Of a DNA stretch of 64,000 bases, positions 39,832 to 49,760 are shown piece after piece. The DNA comes from Rhodopirellula sp. P2. Lineage in GTDB: Bacteria > Planctomycetota > Planctomycetia > Pirellulales > Pirellulaceae. The stretch spans positions 2,523,001-2,587,000 of the forward strand of contig NZ_CP118225.1 of NCBI RefSeq assembly GCF_028768465.1, read 5' to 3'. The notes under the pieces were generated by a model, which worked only from the letters and a program-made list of their open reading frames with translations, did no database searches and was not told the DNA's origin. How positions within the stretch are numbered: the stretch's first letter is position 1; each line of letters begins with the position of its first letter. Position numbers and translations under genes: made by a program.

Positions 39832-40089
39832 TCAGCGCGCGTCGGATTGTTGCTGACGGTAGTCCTGGCGGTCGCTCTGGTATTGTTCGGGTTCCGGCAA
39901 CGATTCGGAATCCGGTTGGCTGGAATCGAACAAACGTTGGAGAAACGGACGACACCAACCACATCCTGTGCCAGCCCCAAAGCACTGGGACAGTTCGCTG
40001 GCACGTCGGGGCTGTTCCACCCGAAGGAACTGCTCAACTTTTCGTCGGGGGACGTGGAAGCACAGGCACAGATTGTCGTCGGGTTTCAT
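39832..40089 (-). CDS. BFD-like [2Fe-2S] ferredoxin domain protein
   Basis: About 85 residues from ATG 40089; a TTG at 40122 extends the frame. The core LCLCFHVPRRKVEQFL...RASELSQCFGAGTGCGWCRPFLQRLF has the four-Cys pattern CxC...(about 32)...CxxC, with GAGTGCGWC, of the BFD-like [2Fe-2S] domain. In bacterioferritin-associated ferredoxin this domain donates electrons to release stored iron. The C-terminal 30 residues are Gln/Ser/Asp-rich. It lies 169 bp upstream of the diaminobutyrate aminotransferase on the same strand and could be the first gene of that operon. Confidence 0.8.
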   Translation of the reverse strand: MKPDDNLCLCFHVPRRKVEQFLRVEQPRRASELSQCFGAGTGCGWCRPFLQRLFDSSQPDSESLPEPEQYQSDRQDYRQQQSDAR

Positions 40090-40171
40090 GGGAGAAATCA
40101 ATGTTGGGGGGGAAGGCAACAAGTGATGCTATGAAGCGTGCCTTCGGGAGGAAACCCGAGTCTCTCCGATT

Positions 40172-41263
40172 TCACCGCTCCGCGGCTTTTGACGGCATCG
40201 TCCCGACGGGAGAGTCGCGGAGCGACGGCATTGGACCAGCCTTGGGTTTCAACCCAAGGTTGACGCGTGCCAAACACACAGGCGAGTCGCGGAGCGACGG
40301 CAGTTGGCAGCGAGTTCGGAACCACCTGTCGCCGCTCCGCGGCTTTTGGGTTGGGGCGGGATCGACGGAGACCTCGGGTTGAAACCCGAGGCTGACGGAT
40401 GTCACCGCTCCGCGGTTCGGTCGGGTGACAGCTCGTCCACACAGTCGCGGAGCGACGGCAGTTGACCAGCCTTGGGTTTCAACCCAAGGTTGAAGCGTGC
40501 CAAACGCACAGTTGAGTCGCGGAGCGACGACAGTTGGCAGCGAGTTCGGAACCACCTGTCGCCGCTCCGCGGCTTTTGGGTTGGGTCGGGATCGACCGTG
40601 ACCTCGGGTTGAAACCCGAGGCTGACGGATGTCACCGCTCCGCGGTTTTTGACGGCATCGTCCCGACGGGCTAGTCGCGGAGCGACGGCATTGGACCAGC
40701 CTTGGGTTTCAACCCAAGGTTGACGCGTGCCAAACACACAGGCGAGTCGCGGAGCGACGACAGTTGGCAGGGAGTTTGGAACCACCTGTCGCCGCTCCGC
40801 GGCTTTTGGGTTGGGTCGGGATCGACCGTGACCTCGGGTTGAAACCCGAGGCTGACGGATGTCACCGCTCCGCGGTTTTTGACGGCATCGTCCCGACGGG
40901 CTAGTCGCGGAGCGACGGCATTGGACCAGCCTTGGGTTTCAACCCAAGGTTGACGCGTGCCAAACGCACAGGCGAGTCGCGGAGCGACGACAGTTGGCAA
41001 CGAGTTTGGAATCACCGGTCGCCGCTCCGCGGCTTTTGAGTTGGGTCGGGATCGACGGAGACCTCGGGTTGAAACCCGAGGCTGACGGATGTCACCGCTC
41101 CGCGGTTTTTGACGGCATCGTCCCGACGGGAGAGTCGCGGAGCGACGGCATTGGACCAGCCTTGGGTTTCAACCCAAGGTTGACGCGTGCCAAACACACA
41201 GGTGAGTCGCGGAGCGACGGCAGTTGGCAGCGAGTTCGGAACCACCTGTCGCCGCTCCGCGGT
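40172..41263. repeat. Tandem array of a 230-bp unit (about 4.75 copies)
   Basis: Unit starts (TCACCGCTCCGCGG) fall at 40172, 40402, 40632, 40862 and 41092: an exact 230-bp period four times, then a partial unit ending near 41263. Every unit carries several hairpin arms: GTCGCGGAGCGAC, CGCCGCTCCGCGGC, CCTTGGGTTTCAACCCAAGG and its CCTCGGG variant. Copies 3 and 4 are nearly identical; copy 2 differs most, near 40415-40450. The open frames through it (QPWVETQG, VAPRL and similar) are artefacts of the repeat, not genes. A single related copy lies at 62977-63155. Confidence 0.9.
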
Positions 41264-41323
41264 TGGATGCGGAATGCGTCGTCGCGGGAAAACGTTGCGG
41301 TTTAGTTGGACGACCGGGCGTGC

Positions 41324-43012
41324 TCAGAACTTCCAGCGGTATTCCATCCGGGTCCCGTACACGTTGGGTAGATCGCTTCGCCAGCCGTGCATGACATCGA
41401 AGCGAAGCAGGGTGCGATTCGAAATGGGGAACTGATAACGGGAGCCGAGACCGAACTGGTCGCCTTGCACGGCCAGGTTTGAGTCGCCGTGTTCGGTGAG
41501 GTAAGAAGCCTCCACAAGCAACTGACGATCCAGTTGATTGCCGATCAAGTCCACTCCGATGGATCCGCCGGCAGTGTCGAATCCGGTGGGGTCGAGCGTC
41601 GCAAATCCATTCAGGCCGTCGGTGTCGAAGTTGATCCCGGTGTTCCGCAGGATGCCCCCGCTGCCTCCCGCGCGAGCGACTGATTGCGGACGTCCCCAGC
41701 CGTAAAAGAAGTTGGCGTAGGGGACCACGGTGAGCGGCGACGAGGTGATCAGACTGTTTTCCCACAGGAACAAACCACCGTCGGCGGTCACGTCGGCATC
41801 GGGAAGGTTTTGGCCCGTGTTGATGATCAACCGAAGCGAGTTGCTGATACGATCCAAGTAGCGTTTGGTGAAGCTGATCGTCATATTGTGATAGCTTCGC
41901 CGCGTGTCATCGCGGTCCCGCAAGTACGCGTAGCCCGCTTCGATGTACCCATCGTAGGCATCGATGAAGCACGCGGTTCCGAAGGCTTGCGCGGCGTGTT
42001 TGTCGGTTCCAAATGCGGGGCTGTTGATCTGGTCGATCGCGGCGAAGAACGTCCAGTCAAAGTTGGCCCAGTTGAGTGCTCGGCTGTGGCGGGCAGGGAT
42101 TGCAAACGCGGCACCGGTCACCGCGTCCTCCATCCAAATCCCGTTTTGAAACAACAGGGGAATCAAACCGATCGTCACGGGCATTTCGGCGGGGGACGAT
42201 TTGCCATGAAAGCCACCCCACATTGCACCGAGGTCACCTTCAAAGAAGGCGGTCACGAAGTTCGGATCAAAGACGCCTTGGTAGTCGAATTCACCGCCTT
42301 GAAAATCAATTCGGTTGAATTGATTGTTGCGATCAAGAGGGCCAATGAACCCATGGAAACGCTCGGAGTCGGTCAGACGCAGATCCATGTCCAGGTTGAG
42401 CCGGCTGGCCCAGTTGTCTGTCCGCCCGGCCGCATTGCGACCGGTGCTGATCCCCGAACGGAAATCACCGTACAAGTAGAATTCCGGACGCGCCAGGTTG
42501 GTGCTGCCGAACCAATTCTTGCCCCGGGGTGTGATTCCGTCACCGTAAAACGTGCGTCCCCATTCAATCCACGGGCTCTGCGTCGGGACCGCCGCTTTCG
42601 CGTCATACACCCACTGCTCCCGTGCTCCATCGTGCCAGTTGGATTGTTCTGGCAAGGGCGTTGGAGAAAAGTCATCCGCGAAGTGCGTGAGGTTCCCCAG
42701 CCCAGCGGAGGTTGCGAAATCAGCGGCGGATTCCTCTTGCAGGACCGATGGACCCGCCGCGGTTGGTGAACGGAGCGAATCCGCGGGGTGACTGGCGAAG
42801 TCGAAGTTCGGTTGCGGGAATCCGCTTGGCTCGAGTGTTTCAGCTGGGGTGTGAAATGGCGAAGTTGTGGGTGAGTCCGGGACTACAATTGGCAAGCGTG
42901 TCGGACGAGGTCGCCCGGTCTGCGCGAGTGCGCCGGCAGGCGTCAGCATCGTGAGCGAACAGGTGACGCACAACGCGACAAGGCATTGGATGAAGAGGCG
43001 GGATTGCAACAT
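41324..43012 (-). CDS. Outer-membrane beta-barrel (porin-like) protein
   Basis: 562 residues from ATG 43012, two bases after the stop of the multihaem cytochrome gene. It has a signal peptide (MLQSRLFIQCLVALCVTCSLTMLTPAGALAQ) and a Pro-rich linker to about 110. The rest is full of alternating, aromatic-capped strands (RPEFYLYGDFRSGIS, NWASRLNLDMDLRL, DGYIEAGYAYLRDRDD, SYHNMTISFTKRY) and ends in GTRMEYRWKF, a C-terminal aromatic typical of outer-membrane barrels. I recognise no specific family. Its pairing with the cytochrome suggests a joint envelope role, perhaps electron transfer or a substrate channel; this is inference. Confidence 0.78.
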   Translation of the reverse strand: MLQSRLFIQCLVALCVTCSLTMLTPAGALAQTGRPRPTRLPIVVPDSPTTSPFHTPAETLEPSGFPQPNFDFASHPADSLRSPTAAGPSVLQEESAADFATSAGLGNLTHFADDFSPTPLPEQSNWHDGAREQWVYDAKAAVPTQSPWIEWGRTFYGDGITPRGKNWFGSTNLARPEFYLYGDFRSGISTGRNAAGRTDNWASRLNLDMDLRLTDSERFHGFIGPLDRNNQFNRIDFQGGEFDYQGVFDPNFVTAFFEGDLGAMWGGFHGKSSPAEMPVTIGLIPLLFQNGIWMEDAVTGAAFAIPARHSRALNWANFDWTFFAAIDQINSPAFGTDKHAAQAFGTACFIDAYDGYIEAGYAYLRDRDDTRRSYHNMTISFTKRYLDRISNSLRLIINTGQNLPDADVTADGGLFLWENSLITSSPLTVVPYANFFYGWGRPQSVARAGGSGGILRNTGINFDTDGLNGFATLDPTGFDTAGGSIGVDLIGNQLDRQLLVEASYLTEHGDSNLAVQGDQFGLGSRYQFPISNRTLLRFDVMHGWRSDLPNVYGTRMEYRWKF

Positions 43013-43014
43013 GA

Positions 43015-45057
43015 TCAACGCACCATGAACGTGTGTGTGTCATGGCAGATGTCAATCATCCGCTCGTTCATTCGGCGAATCATGTCCGGTGTGCTGTGGA
43101 TCTGACGCATGAAATACATGGGTTCGGTTCGACTCCGCATCCGGACACTCAATCGGTAGGGTCCTGGAACCCGGAACGCTTCCGCCGGGATGGTGTACTT
43201 GGCGATTCGATGGTCCAGCGGTGGGATGCTATGCGCTTCCATCCGGATCAGCGGCGGGTGATTGAGCACGCTGATGGGCAGCGCCCCGGGACGCAAGAAC
43301 ACCAGTTGGTCCAGGCTGAAGTTCAGCGGCAACGCGGCTTCGCGGTCGGTCCCACGAACGTTGTTGATCAAGAACTTGGTTTGCAAGTTGAATAGGTCCT
43401 TGTCGCGAGGGATCCGGCCTTTGGCAACTTCGACGCTGTGCATGTCACACAGGTCGGCGTTGGCATCCAGGTACCCGGTCTCCCAAACGCGTTGACCGTC
43501 GGGATTGATCAGTGCCGCGTTCAGCCACAGTTGGGGTTGAGCACCGAGCGAGCCGGTGGGCAGGTTGTGGCCGGAGCTGATGTTGTCGACTCGGTAGCCC
43601 AGCTTCAACGGCATGCCAACTTGAGGCGTGGTGTAGAACACCGGATCGCTGACTTGAGCACCGGCTTCCAGCGTCATCGCTGAGAAGCCGCGTTTCTGAT
43701 CGAGCTTGGCGTTGTTGGCGTCGATGACTTTGCGAGCGTCACGTCGATCGTCGGCGTTGTCCCAAGGTTTCGGGAAATGCATTCCTTTCGTCACGTTGCG
43801 TTCAAATTCTTCGGTGCCCCAGCCGGCGCGGTCGTCAAAGGTCAGCCATTGACGCGGTGTGAAGGCTTTGGCCTTGGGGTTGTGCGGGAAGATCCCTGGG
43901 TGAGCAATCGAGTACCCGGGGCCCCAAAACGTGTGGTTGGAGTGTTTCTTGGGGTTCCCGTAGGGCTTGCCTGAGATCTCGGCGATATGGCATTCTTCGT
44001 AGCCTGCTGCTTTGCCGGGAACCGCACCCATGTGGCAGTCCTGGCAGGAGATGCCGCACTTCGCCGCGGGGCTGCTGCGGTACTGAGCGTGCACGACTTC
44101 CAGCGAAATGCCGGGATGCACCGCGACTTGGTGGCACGAGGCGCAAATGTCTGACTTGGTGAGCGGTTCGAAAAAGTAGGACCCGTTGTGGATCGCTTGG
44201 CCCGCGCCCTTTTGACCCGAATGTGTTTTCAGTTTGTTCTTTTCTGCGTTGGCCAGAGCCGTTGCCAAACCCATTCCGTCGCCACCACGACCGACCGGGG
44301 CATGGATGTTGCCTGGTTCGATTCGGCGATCGCCGTTGCTGCTACGCCCGTAGTGCTCATTGATACGGTGACAAGTGATGCATGTCACTCCTTCGCGAGC
44401 CACAGGCGGCTGATCCAGAATGCTGACCGTGCGAGGGATTTCCAGCTGTGTCGCAACCGGTGAGTGACACCGCATGCAGAAGTACCCCACGGTGCCTTCA
44501 GTCAGTTCCGTGATCGCTTGTTCAAAGCGTTGGAACATCGGCGAGACCGTCGCGTAGGCATGGCTGCTGACGCTCCACTCATCGTAGTGCTTGGGATGAC
44601 AGGCACGGCAGGACTCGGCCGACGGATAACATTCCTCGGTCCACAGGCCTTCGTGTGGATCCTTCTTCTCTGGTGTTTTGGCAGCCGGTGGTTTGATCGG
44701 TTCGTGACTGCCAAGACCTGCCAACGGATCATCGCTGGCGAGTGGATCGGTCCCGGCGGAAGGATCGGCGAAGGCCGCCAGCGGATCGATCTCGGCAGCG
44801 ACCAAGCGATCTGGCCGCCGTGAATTGTGTGGCTGGAGGGTCGCGACGGAGGCCTCTGGTTGGCGTCCGTACAATCGATTGCCAACACCCAACAGTTGCC
44901 CGACTTCGAGCAATTCTTCATCGCTCAAGGTTTGCTGGCCACGGAATGGCATCCCATCGTCAGCGGTTGCCCTGGATGGGATTGCGAGACCACTCCAGAG
45001 ACCGAGCCAGAGTGTCAGAATCGCGAGCGTTTCACGACGAGGAGTGATGAGAATCAT
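43015..45057 (-). CDS. Multihaem cytochrome c (five CxxCH motifs, c554-like)
   Basis: About 680 residues from ATG 45057; the frame extends to 45126. After a signal peptide (ILTLWLGLWSGLAIPSRATA) and a low-complexity linker there are five haem c motifs: CRACH (in SCRACHPKHYDEWSVSSHA), CMRCH, CITCH, CASCH and CQDCH, plus isolated His residues that could act as distal ligands. The first motif and its context resemble the cytochrome c554 family of multihaem electron carriers. The C-terminal 250 residues are haem-free and beta-rich (LGYRVDNISSGHNLPTG), so the protein is larger than a simple carrier. It should be periplasmic or surface-exposed. The barrel gene follows after two bases. Confidence 0.88.
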   Translation of the reverse strand: MILITPRRETLAILTLWLGLWSGLAIPSRATADDGMPFRGQQTLSDEELLEVGQLLGVGNRLYGRQPEASVATLQPHNSRRPDRLVAAEIDPLAAFADPSAGTDPLASDDPLAGLGSHEPIKPPAAKTPEKKDPHEGLWTEECYPSAESCRACHPKHYDEWSVSSHAYATVSPMFQRFEQAITELTEGTVGYFCMRCHSPVATQLEIPRTVSILDQPPVAREGVTCITCHRINEHYGRSSNGDRRIEPGNIHAPVGRGGDGMGLATALANAEKNKLKTHSGQKGAGQAIHNGSYFFEPLTKSDICASCHQVAVHPGISLEVVHAQYRSSPAAKCGISCQDCHMGAVPGKAAGYEECHIAEISGKPYGNPKKHSNHTFWGPGYSIAHPGIFPHNPKAKAFTPRQWLTFDDRAGWGTEEFERNVTKGMHFPKPWDNADDRRDARKVIDANNAKLDQKRGFSAMTLEAGAQVSDPVFYTTPQVGMPLKLGYRVDNISSGHNLPTGSLGAQPQLWLNAALINPDGQRVWETGYLDANADLCDMHSVEVAKGRIPRDKDLFNLQTKFLINNVRGTDREAALPLNFSLDQLVFLRPGALPISVLNHPPLIRMEAHSIPPLDHRIAKYTIPAEAFRVPGPYRLSVRMRSRTEPMYFMRQIHSTPDMIRRMNERMIDICHDTHTFMVR

Positions 45058-45404
45058 CGTGTGAACCTGAACAACCCAATGACACGTGAACAATCCGAAC
45101 AACACCGACAACCACACTGGGTGCATCGACTGGTGATGTTCGGATCGTCCAGAATGATCAGCGGGATGCGATCAAATGCCTCAACCGGCAAAGCTTGCCA
45201 GAGAGAAGCATTTGCCAAGGGGGGTTGGCCCGCAGTCAGGACGTTGCGGTTTCATGCGGGCCGTTTCACGGGCGGTGGCGGGCAATCACCGGACTAGGAA
45301 GGTGTGGTGTCCAGTTCCCCGGCGTTGATGGAGGTCGTGCGGCTTTGAAGCTCCGATCCAGCAGTGACATGCAGAACCCCGCCTTTGAAAGAGGTCGTGG
45401 AGTT

Positions 45405-45425
45405 TTATTTCACCCTCCCTTGAGA
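45405..45425. repeat. Truncated family 1 repeat end
   Basis: TTTATTTCACCCTCCCTT matches the reverse complement of the right end of the family 1 copy at 57828-57945 (GGGAGGGTGAAATAAAA). The inner part is missing. Confidence 0.6.
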
Positions 45426-45460
45426 CGTTCGAATAATAAATGGTAGCTGGCGTCTGGGGT

Positions 45461-45602
45461 TCGCCCCGGATGGGGCCGTCATGCTTAGCTCGGGGCGGAA
45501 GCCCCGAGAGACCGATGCCGGAAAACAAACGGTCGCCCCGGATGGGGCCGTCGTGGGAGTTGGGGGGCGTCCCTCGCTCACGCTTCGGGTTGTGATGGGG
45601 TG
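45461..45602. repeat. Dispersed repeat family 2, copy 1
   Basis: It contains two CGCCCCGGATGGGGCCG palindromes flanking an AGCTCGGGGCGGAAGCCCCGAG hairpin-type element, and ends with CCCTCGCTCACGCTTCGGG. It is close to the copy at 57413-57556 in the same orientation, with small substitutions. Confidence 0.85.
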
Positions 45603-45648
45603 GTCTTGGCCGACTCTGACGGGCAAGAGTGCCCATGCTACAACCGTT

Positions 45649-46257
45649 TCACGATGCGGTGGGTTCTTGCGAGGCGGCCATCATGCGGATGGCTTCGGGC
45701 AGCGTTTCGCATTCGAGTTGGAACACGCGTGAGGCGAGATCGTCGGGCGTGTCGGTGGGAAGGATCGGGCAGGCCTTCTGGTGGATGATCGGTCCGTTGT
45801 CGTACAGATTGTCGACGTAGTGAACCGTGCAACCGCTGATCTTCACGCCTCGCTTGATCGCCGCGGCATGCACATTGCGACCGTACATCCCTTTGCCTCC
45901 GAACGCAGGCAGCAAGGACGGGTGAATGTTGATCACGCGTTGTTCAAAGTCGCTGGGGATCAAAACGTGTTTCAAGAAACCCGCCATGATCACGTGCGTC
46001 GCCCCGGCCTCTCGGCAGGGACCAAACATGGCTTCGCTGTAGGCGTCGTCGTTGTCGAAGTCACCTTTCCGAACGACGCGTGTTTCGATGCCAGCCTCCT
46101 CCGCGATTTTGATTCCGCCCAAGCCCTCTCGACTGGCGATCACCAGTCGGAAATCGATGGGCAGACCATGTTCGTTTCGATGGCGAATCAAATTGGCCAG
46201 CGTGCGGCCGCCTCCACTGAGGAAGACGGCCACTTTCAGTGTGCTTGGATCGCTCAC
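45649..46257 (-). CDS. purN: Phosphoribosylglycinamide formyltransferase
   Basis: 202 residues. PurN transfers a formyl group from 10-formyl-tetrahydrofolate to glycinamide ribonucleotide in purine synthesis. Matching parts are [47 protein letters not shown] (catalytic N110 and H112) and [16 protein letters not shown] (D149). The start is a GTG at 46257 that overlaps the ileS stop as GTGA, so translation is coupled to ileS. The N-terminal phosphate-binding segment reads SGGGRTL instead of the more usual SGxGSNL. Confidence 0.93.
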   Translation of the reverse strand: MSDPSTLKVAVFLSGGGRTLANLIRHRNEHGLPIDFRLVIASREGLGGIKIAEEAGIETRVVRKGDFDNDDAYSEAMFGPCREAGATHVIMAGFLKHVLIPSDFEQRVINIHPSLLPAFGGKGMYGRNVHAAAIKRGVKISGCTVHYVDNLYDNGPIIHQKACPILPTDTPDDLASRVFQLECETLPEAIRMMAASQEPTAS

Positions 46258-49200
46258 GCGTCGCTCACCTTGGCGACAAACAGTTCGCCGCCTTCGATGC
46301 TGACTTGCTGAGCGTTTTCCAAGGTGCCCGAAATCAGCTCCTTGGCCAAGGTTTCGCTGCAGATCATTTCACGGTGCGTTGCGATTGCGGATTGCAGTTC
46401 TGCATCCGACGTTTCCACGGCCACTCGAATTCGATCGGTGTACTGGCAATCGAGTTCTTTGCGTTGGCTTTGGATCCCGCGGATCAAGTCCTTGGCCAAT
46501 CCTTCGCGACGCAGTTCGGGGGTGACTTCCGTGTTGAGCACAACGACACAGCCTGAACCTTGGGCGGCTGCCCAGCCCTCCCGAGCTTGCAAGCGAATCT
46601 CGATGTCTTCCCCGTCCAACTTCAATGGACCGGACGGAAGTTCGACTTCCACGTGACCGGCCGTTTGCAGCTGTGTCAGCAATTGGTTGCCGTCCGCTTC
46701 GCCCAGCATCTTTTTGACCAGCGGGATGTTCTTGCCAACTTTTGGGCCCAGCCGTTTGAAGTTGGGGACGATGGTGTACTGGACGTACTCGCCACCTTCG
46801 GTCGTGTAGTCGACCGCTTTGACATTCAGTTCTTCCCGCACCAACGCATCGTGGCTTTGCAGCCAATCGATTGCCGTGTCGTCGGTCAGGATCACTTCGA
46901 CCTTGGACAGCGGCAGGCGGACCTTCAGTTTGGCATCGGCACGAGCCGAGCGTCCCAGCGATGCGATCTCTCGCAGCAACCGCATGGAATCCGAAAGCTT
47001 CTGGTCGACGCGTGAATCGTCTGGTTGAGGGAAGTCGCAGAGGTGAACGCTGGGCAGGACCTTGTCGCCAAACGGCGCGGTCAGCTCTCTCCACAGAGTG
47101 TCGGCCAAGAACGGAACGAAGGGAGCGATGACCTTGGTCAGTTCCAGCATCACTTCGTACAGCGTCCAGTAGGCATCGTGTTTGTCGGGGGAATCGGCAT
47201 CGGAGGCCCAGAAACGATCGCGGCTGCGGCGGACGTACCAGTTGCTCAGGCCGTCCAGCAAGTTCGTGATCGCTTGGCATGCGTTGTAGTTGTCAAACGC
47301 ATCCATGCGGTCGATGACCGTTGCCAGCGTGCGATGCAGTTCGGAATGGATCCATCGATCGATCTCGCTTCGTTCGCTGATCGGGCGATAGGTGGGCGCC
47401 GAAGCCAATGATTCGGGTGTCAGCTGATCATCCGCGGTGGTTGCCGAAGTGGGATCGAACCCATCGATTTCAGCGTAGATCGAGAAGAAGCTGTACGTGT
47501 TCCAAAGCCGCAGCAGGAACTCGGGGATCGAATCGCGGATCGCTTGATCGGAGTAGATGATCGAATTCCACGGTGCTTGGTTGGCGAAGAAATACCAACG
47601 CATCGCATCGGCACCGTACTTGTCAAAGATCTCCGAGGGGCTGCGATAATTCCGAAGACTCTTGGACATCTTGCCAGTCTTCTTGGTGAACTTGCCCTCG
47701 GCTTGTTCGACCTCGGCTTCGGACAGCAACACCGTCTTGGGTTGGCCGTCTTTGCCAGCCGCTTCGTACCACTGCGACAGCATCAATCCCAGCACGATGC
47801 AGTTGCGGAACGGATGCGGGTAATCCGCTTCACTGTCGCGAGACGGTGTGGATTCGCTGGCCTGCGTTCCGGCTTCACGGATCGAGGCCCCTTCGCCAAA
47901 CAACATCGTGCTGATCGCCAGTTGGCTGTAGAACCAACCGCGAGTTTGGTCGATGGCTTCGCTGATGAAGTCCGCTGGGAATTGTTCTTGGAACTGCGCG
48001 TCGTTTTGGTGCGGCCATCCCCACTGGGCAAATGGCATTGCACCACTGTCGTACCAGCAGTCGATGACTTCGCTGACCCGCTGCATCCGAGCACCGGATT
48101 CGAACGGCGAATCGTAGGTGACCGAATCGATGTACGGTTTGTGAACGCGAAGATCGTCAGGCAGTTCAGGGTTGGCTGCTTTGGCATTGTCCCAAACCTG
48201 CGTGCCATCGACGCCAGGTTTGGCCAGCAGTTCTTCGTAGCATTCGATGGCTTCCATGCGACCGGTGGATTGGCAAACCCAGATCGGAAGCGGCGTGCCC
48301 CAATAACGTTCTCGCGACAACGCCCAGTCGACGTTGCTTTCCAGGAAGTTGCCGAAACGTCCATCGCGAATGTGTTCGGGTTGCCAACCGATCTTGCTGT
48401 TGTTCTTCAGCATCAAGTCACGGAACTTCGTCGTCCGGATGAACCAGCTTTCTCGCGGGTACTGGATCAACGGGTCATCGTCCGCTCGCCAGCAGAACGG
48501 ATAATCGTGCAGGTACTGTTCCAGGTGCAGCAGGCGACCGGACTCACGCAACGTTCGCGTCAGGGTCTTGTCGGCTTCCTTGACCCAGACGCCCTTCATC
48601 GATGCGAACTCGTCGGTGAACTTGCCGTCGGGGCCGACTGCACACAGCAGATCGGGACGCTGGCCTTCGACGAATCGAGTTCTTTCAGTGACCAAAACTT
48701 CGTGATCGATTTCACCGAATGCAGGTGCCAAGTGAACCAGGCCGCTGCCCGATTCCGTGGTCACAAAATCAGCCGCAACGACGCGCCAGTACAGCGACTC
48801 TTGTTCACCGGTGACCAATTCGCCCACTGGGTCGCCGAGTCGGGAATGGTAGTCGTCAAACGGAGGTTGGTAGCGTTGACCGACCAGCGACTCGCCCGTG
48901 ACTGTTTCGATCACCGTCAATTCGCGTTTCAATTTGCCGGCGAGTGACTCCACGAGTGCGGCGGCCAGAACCAATTCTTGACCGGTCTCGGAATCTTTGA
49001 CGACGGCGTATTCCAGTTCGGGCTTCACCGCCGCGTACATGTTGCTGGGCAACGTCCAGGGGGTCGTGGTCCAGACCACCAAGGATCGTTCCGGTTGGTC
49101 GGCCAACGGGAACAACACGTAGACGCTTGGGTCAGCGACCTCGCGGTAGCCCTGCCCCACTTCGCCGGCGGAAAGTGCCGTGCCACCTTGAGCCCACCAC

Positions 49201-49760
49201 CACACGATCTTGTGGCCTTGGTAGAGCAGCCCGCGGTCGAACAGGTTTTTCAGCGACCACCAGACGCTTTCCACGTAGGATTGGTGATAGGTCACATAGG
49301 CTTCTTCCAGGTTGACCCAGAACCCCAGGCGGCGGGTCAGGGTTTGCCATTCCTGCATGTAACGCCAGACGCTGGATTGGCATTTTTGGATGAAGGGTTC
49401 GACACCGTAGGCTTCGATCTCTTCTTTGCTGTGGATGCCGAGTTCTTTGCCGACTTCGACTTCAACGGGCAATCCGTGCGTGTCCCAGCCAGCTTTGCGC
49501 TCGCAGCGATAGCCCCGCATGGTTTTGTAGCGAGGGAAGACGTCTTTGATCGCACGTGTCAGGCAGTGGCCTGGGTGAGGCATCCCGTTGGCCGTGGGGG
49601 GGCCTTCGTAAAAAACGAATGTGGGAGCGTTGGCGCGGCGGGCGAGCGATTGCTCGTAGATCGAGTGCTGGTCCCAAAACGCTAGAACTTGTTCTTCGAG
49701 AGTCGGGAAGTGGGGGCTTGCGGCAGGGGCCCGAAAAGCAGCGGTCGAATTCGCGGACAC
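46254..49760 (-). CDS. ileS: Isoleucyl-tRNA synthetase
   Basis: About 1168 residues from GTG 49760 ([29 protein letters not shown]). The frame is open to 49844, but the added 28 residues do not look coding. It is a class I synthetase that charges tRNA-Ile. The HIGH box reads PHPGH (61-65) in [14 protein letters not shown]. The KMSKS loop is intact (about 697-701, [13 protein letters not shown]), and the editing domain includes [13 protein letters not shown]. The [13 protein letters not shown] form and length fit the eukaryote-like type 2 IleRS, a type often associated with mupirocin resistance; this assignment is from memory of the family. An insert at about 640-660 ([26 protein letters not shown]) looks variable. 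It is coupled to purN downstream. Confidence 0.93.
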   Translation of the reverse strand: MSANSTAAFRAPAASPHFPTLEEQVLAFWDQHSIYEQSLARRANAPTFVFYEGPPTANGMPHPGHCLTRAIKDVFPRYKTMRGYRCERKAGWDTHGLPVEVEVGKELGIHSKEEIEAYGVEPFIQKCQSSVWRYMQEWQTLTRRLGFWVNLEEAYVTYHQSYVESVWWSLKNLFDRGLLYQGHKIVWWWAQGGTALSAGEVGQGYREVADPSVYVLFPLADQPERSLVVWTTTPWTLPSNMYAAVKPELEYAVVKDSETGQELVLAAALVESLAGKLKRELTVIETVTGESLVGQRYQPPFDDYHSRLGDPVGELVTGEQESLYWRVVAADFVTTESGSGLVHLAPAFGEIDHEVLVTERTRFVEGQRPDLLCAVGPDGKFTDEFASMKGVWVKEADKTLTRTLRESGRLLHLEQYLHDYPFCWRADDDPLIQYPRESWFIRTTKFRDLMLKNNSKIGWQPEHIRDGRFGNFLESNVDWALSRERYWGTPLPIWVCQSTGRMEAIECYEELLAKPGVDGTQVWDNAKAANPELPDDLRVHKPYIDSVTYDSPFESGARMQRVSEVIDCWYDSGAMPFAQWGWPHQNDAQFQEQFPADFISEAIDQTRGWFYSQLAISTMLFGEGASIREAGTQASESTPSRDSEADYPHPFRNCIVLGLMLSQWYEAAGKDGQPKTVLLSEAEVEQAEGKFTKKTGKMSKSLRNYRSPSEIFDKYGADAMRWYFFANQAPWNSIIYSDQAIRDSIPEFLLRLWNTYSFFSIYAEIDGFDPTSATTADDQLTPESLASAPTYRPISERSEIDRWIHSELHRTLATVIDRMDAFDNYNACQAITNLLDGLSNWYVRRSRDRFWASDADSPDKHDAYWTLYEVMLELTKVIAPFVPFLADTLWRELTAPFGDKVLPSVHLCDFPQPDDSRVDQKLSDSMRLLREIASLGRSARADAKLKVRLPLSKVEVILTDDTAIDWLQSHDALVREELNVKAVDYTTEGGEYVQYTIVPNFKRLGPKVGKNIPLVKKMLGEADGNQLLTQLQTAGHVEVELPSGPLKLDGEDIEIRLQAREGWAAAQGSGCVVVLNTEVTPELRREGLAKDLIRGIQSQRKELDCQYTDRIRVAVETSDAELQSAIATHREMICSETLAKELISGTLENAQQVSIEGGELFVAKVSDA

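Larger units (their letters stand above)
45058..45648. other. Repeat-rich intergenic region
   Basis: 591 bp, mostly dispersed repeats: a truncated family 1 piece at 45405-45425, the family 2 copy at 45461-45602, and after it a GGGCAAGAGTGCCC palindrome at about 45622. Apparent proteins here (NPKRERGTPP and similar) are translations of the repeats and recur across planctomycete genomes. I see no gene. Confidence 0.6.

Noticed and set aside
39678..40037. 119-residue minus-strand frame overlapping the ferredoxin gene
   Set aside because: It is in a different frame from the BFD-like protein, whose four-Cys pattern is clear; this one has no recognisable pattern.
40172..41263. Possible CRISPR array
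   Set aside because: The period is 230 bp and the whole unit is conserved. There are no short repeats separated by unique spacers and no cas genes nearby.
40098..41305. Several 77-127-residue frames with QPWVETQG and PRSGDR strings
   Set aside because: They repeat with the 230-bp unit and are translations of hairpin-rich repeat DNA, without start context or protein-like composition.
45286..45636. Minus-strand frame with NPKRERGTPP
   Set aside because: This string is a known translation artefact of dispersed planctomycete repeats; the frame overlaps the family 2 copy.
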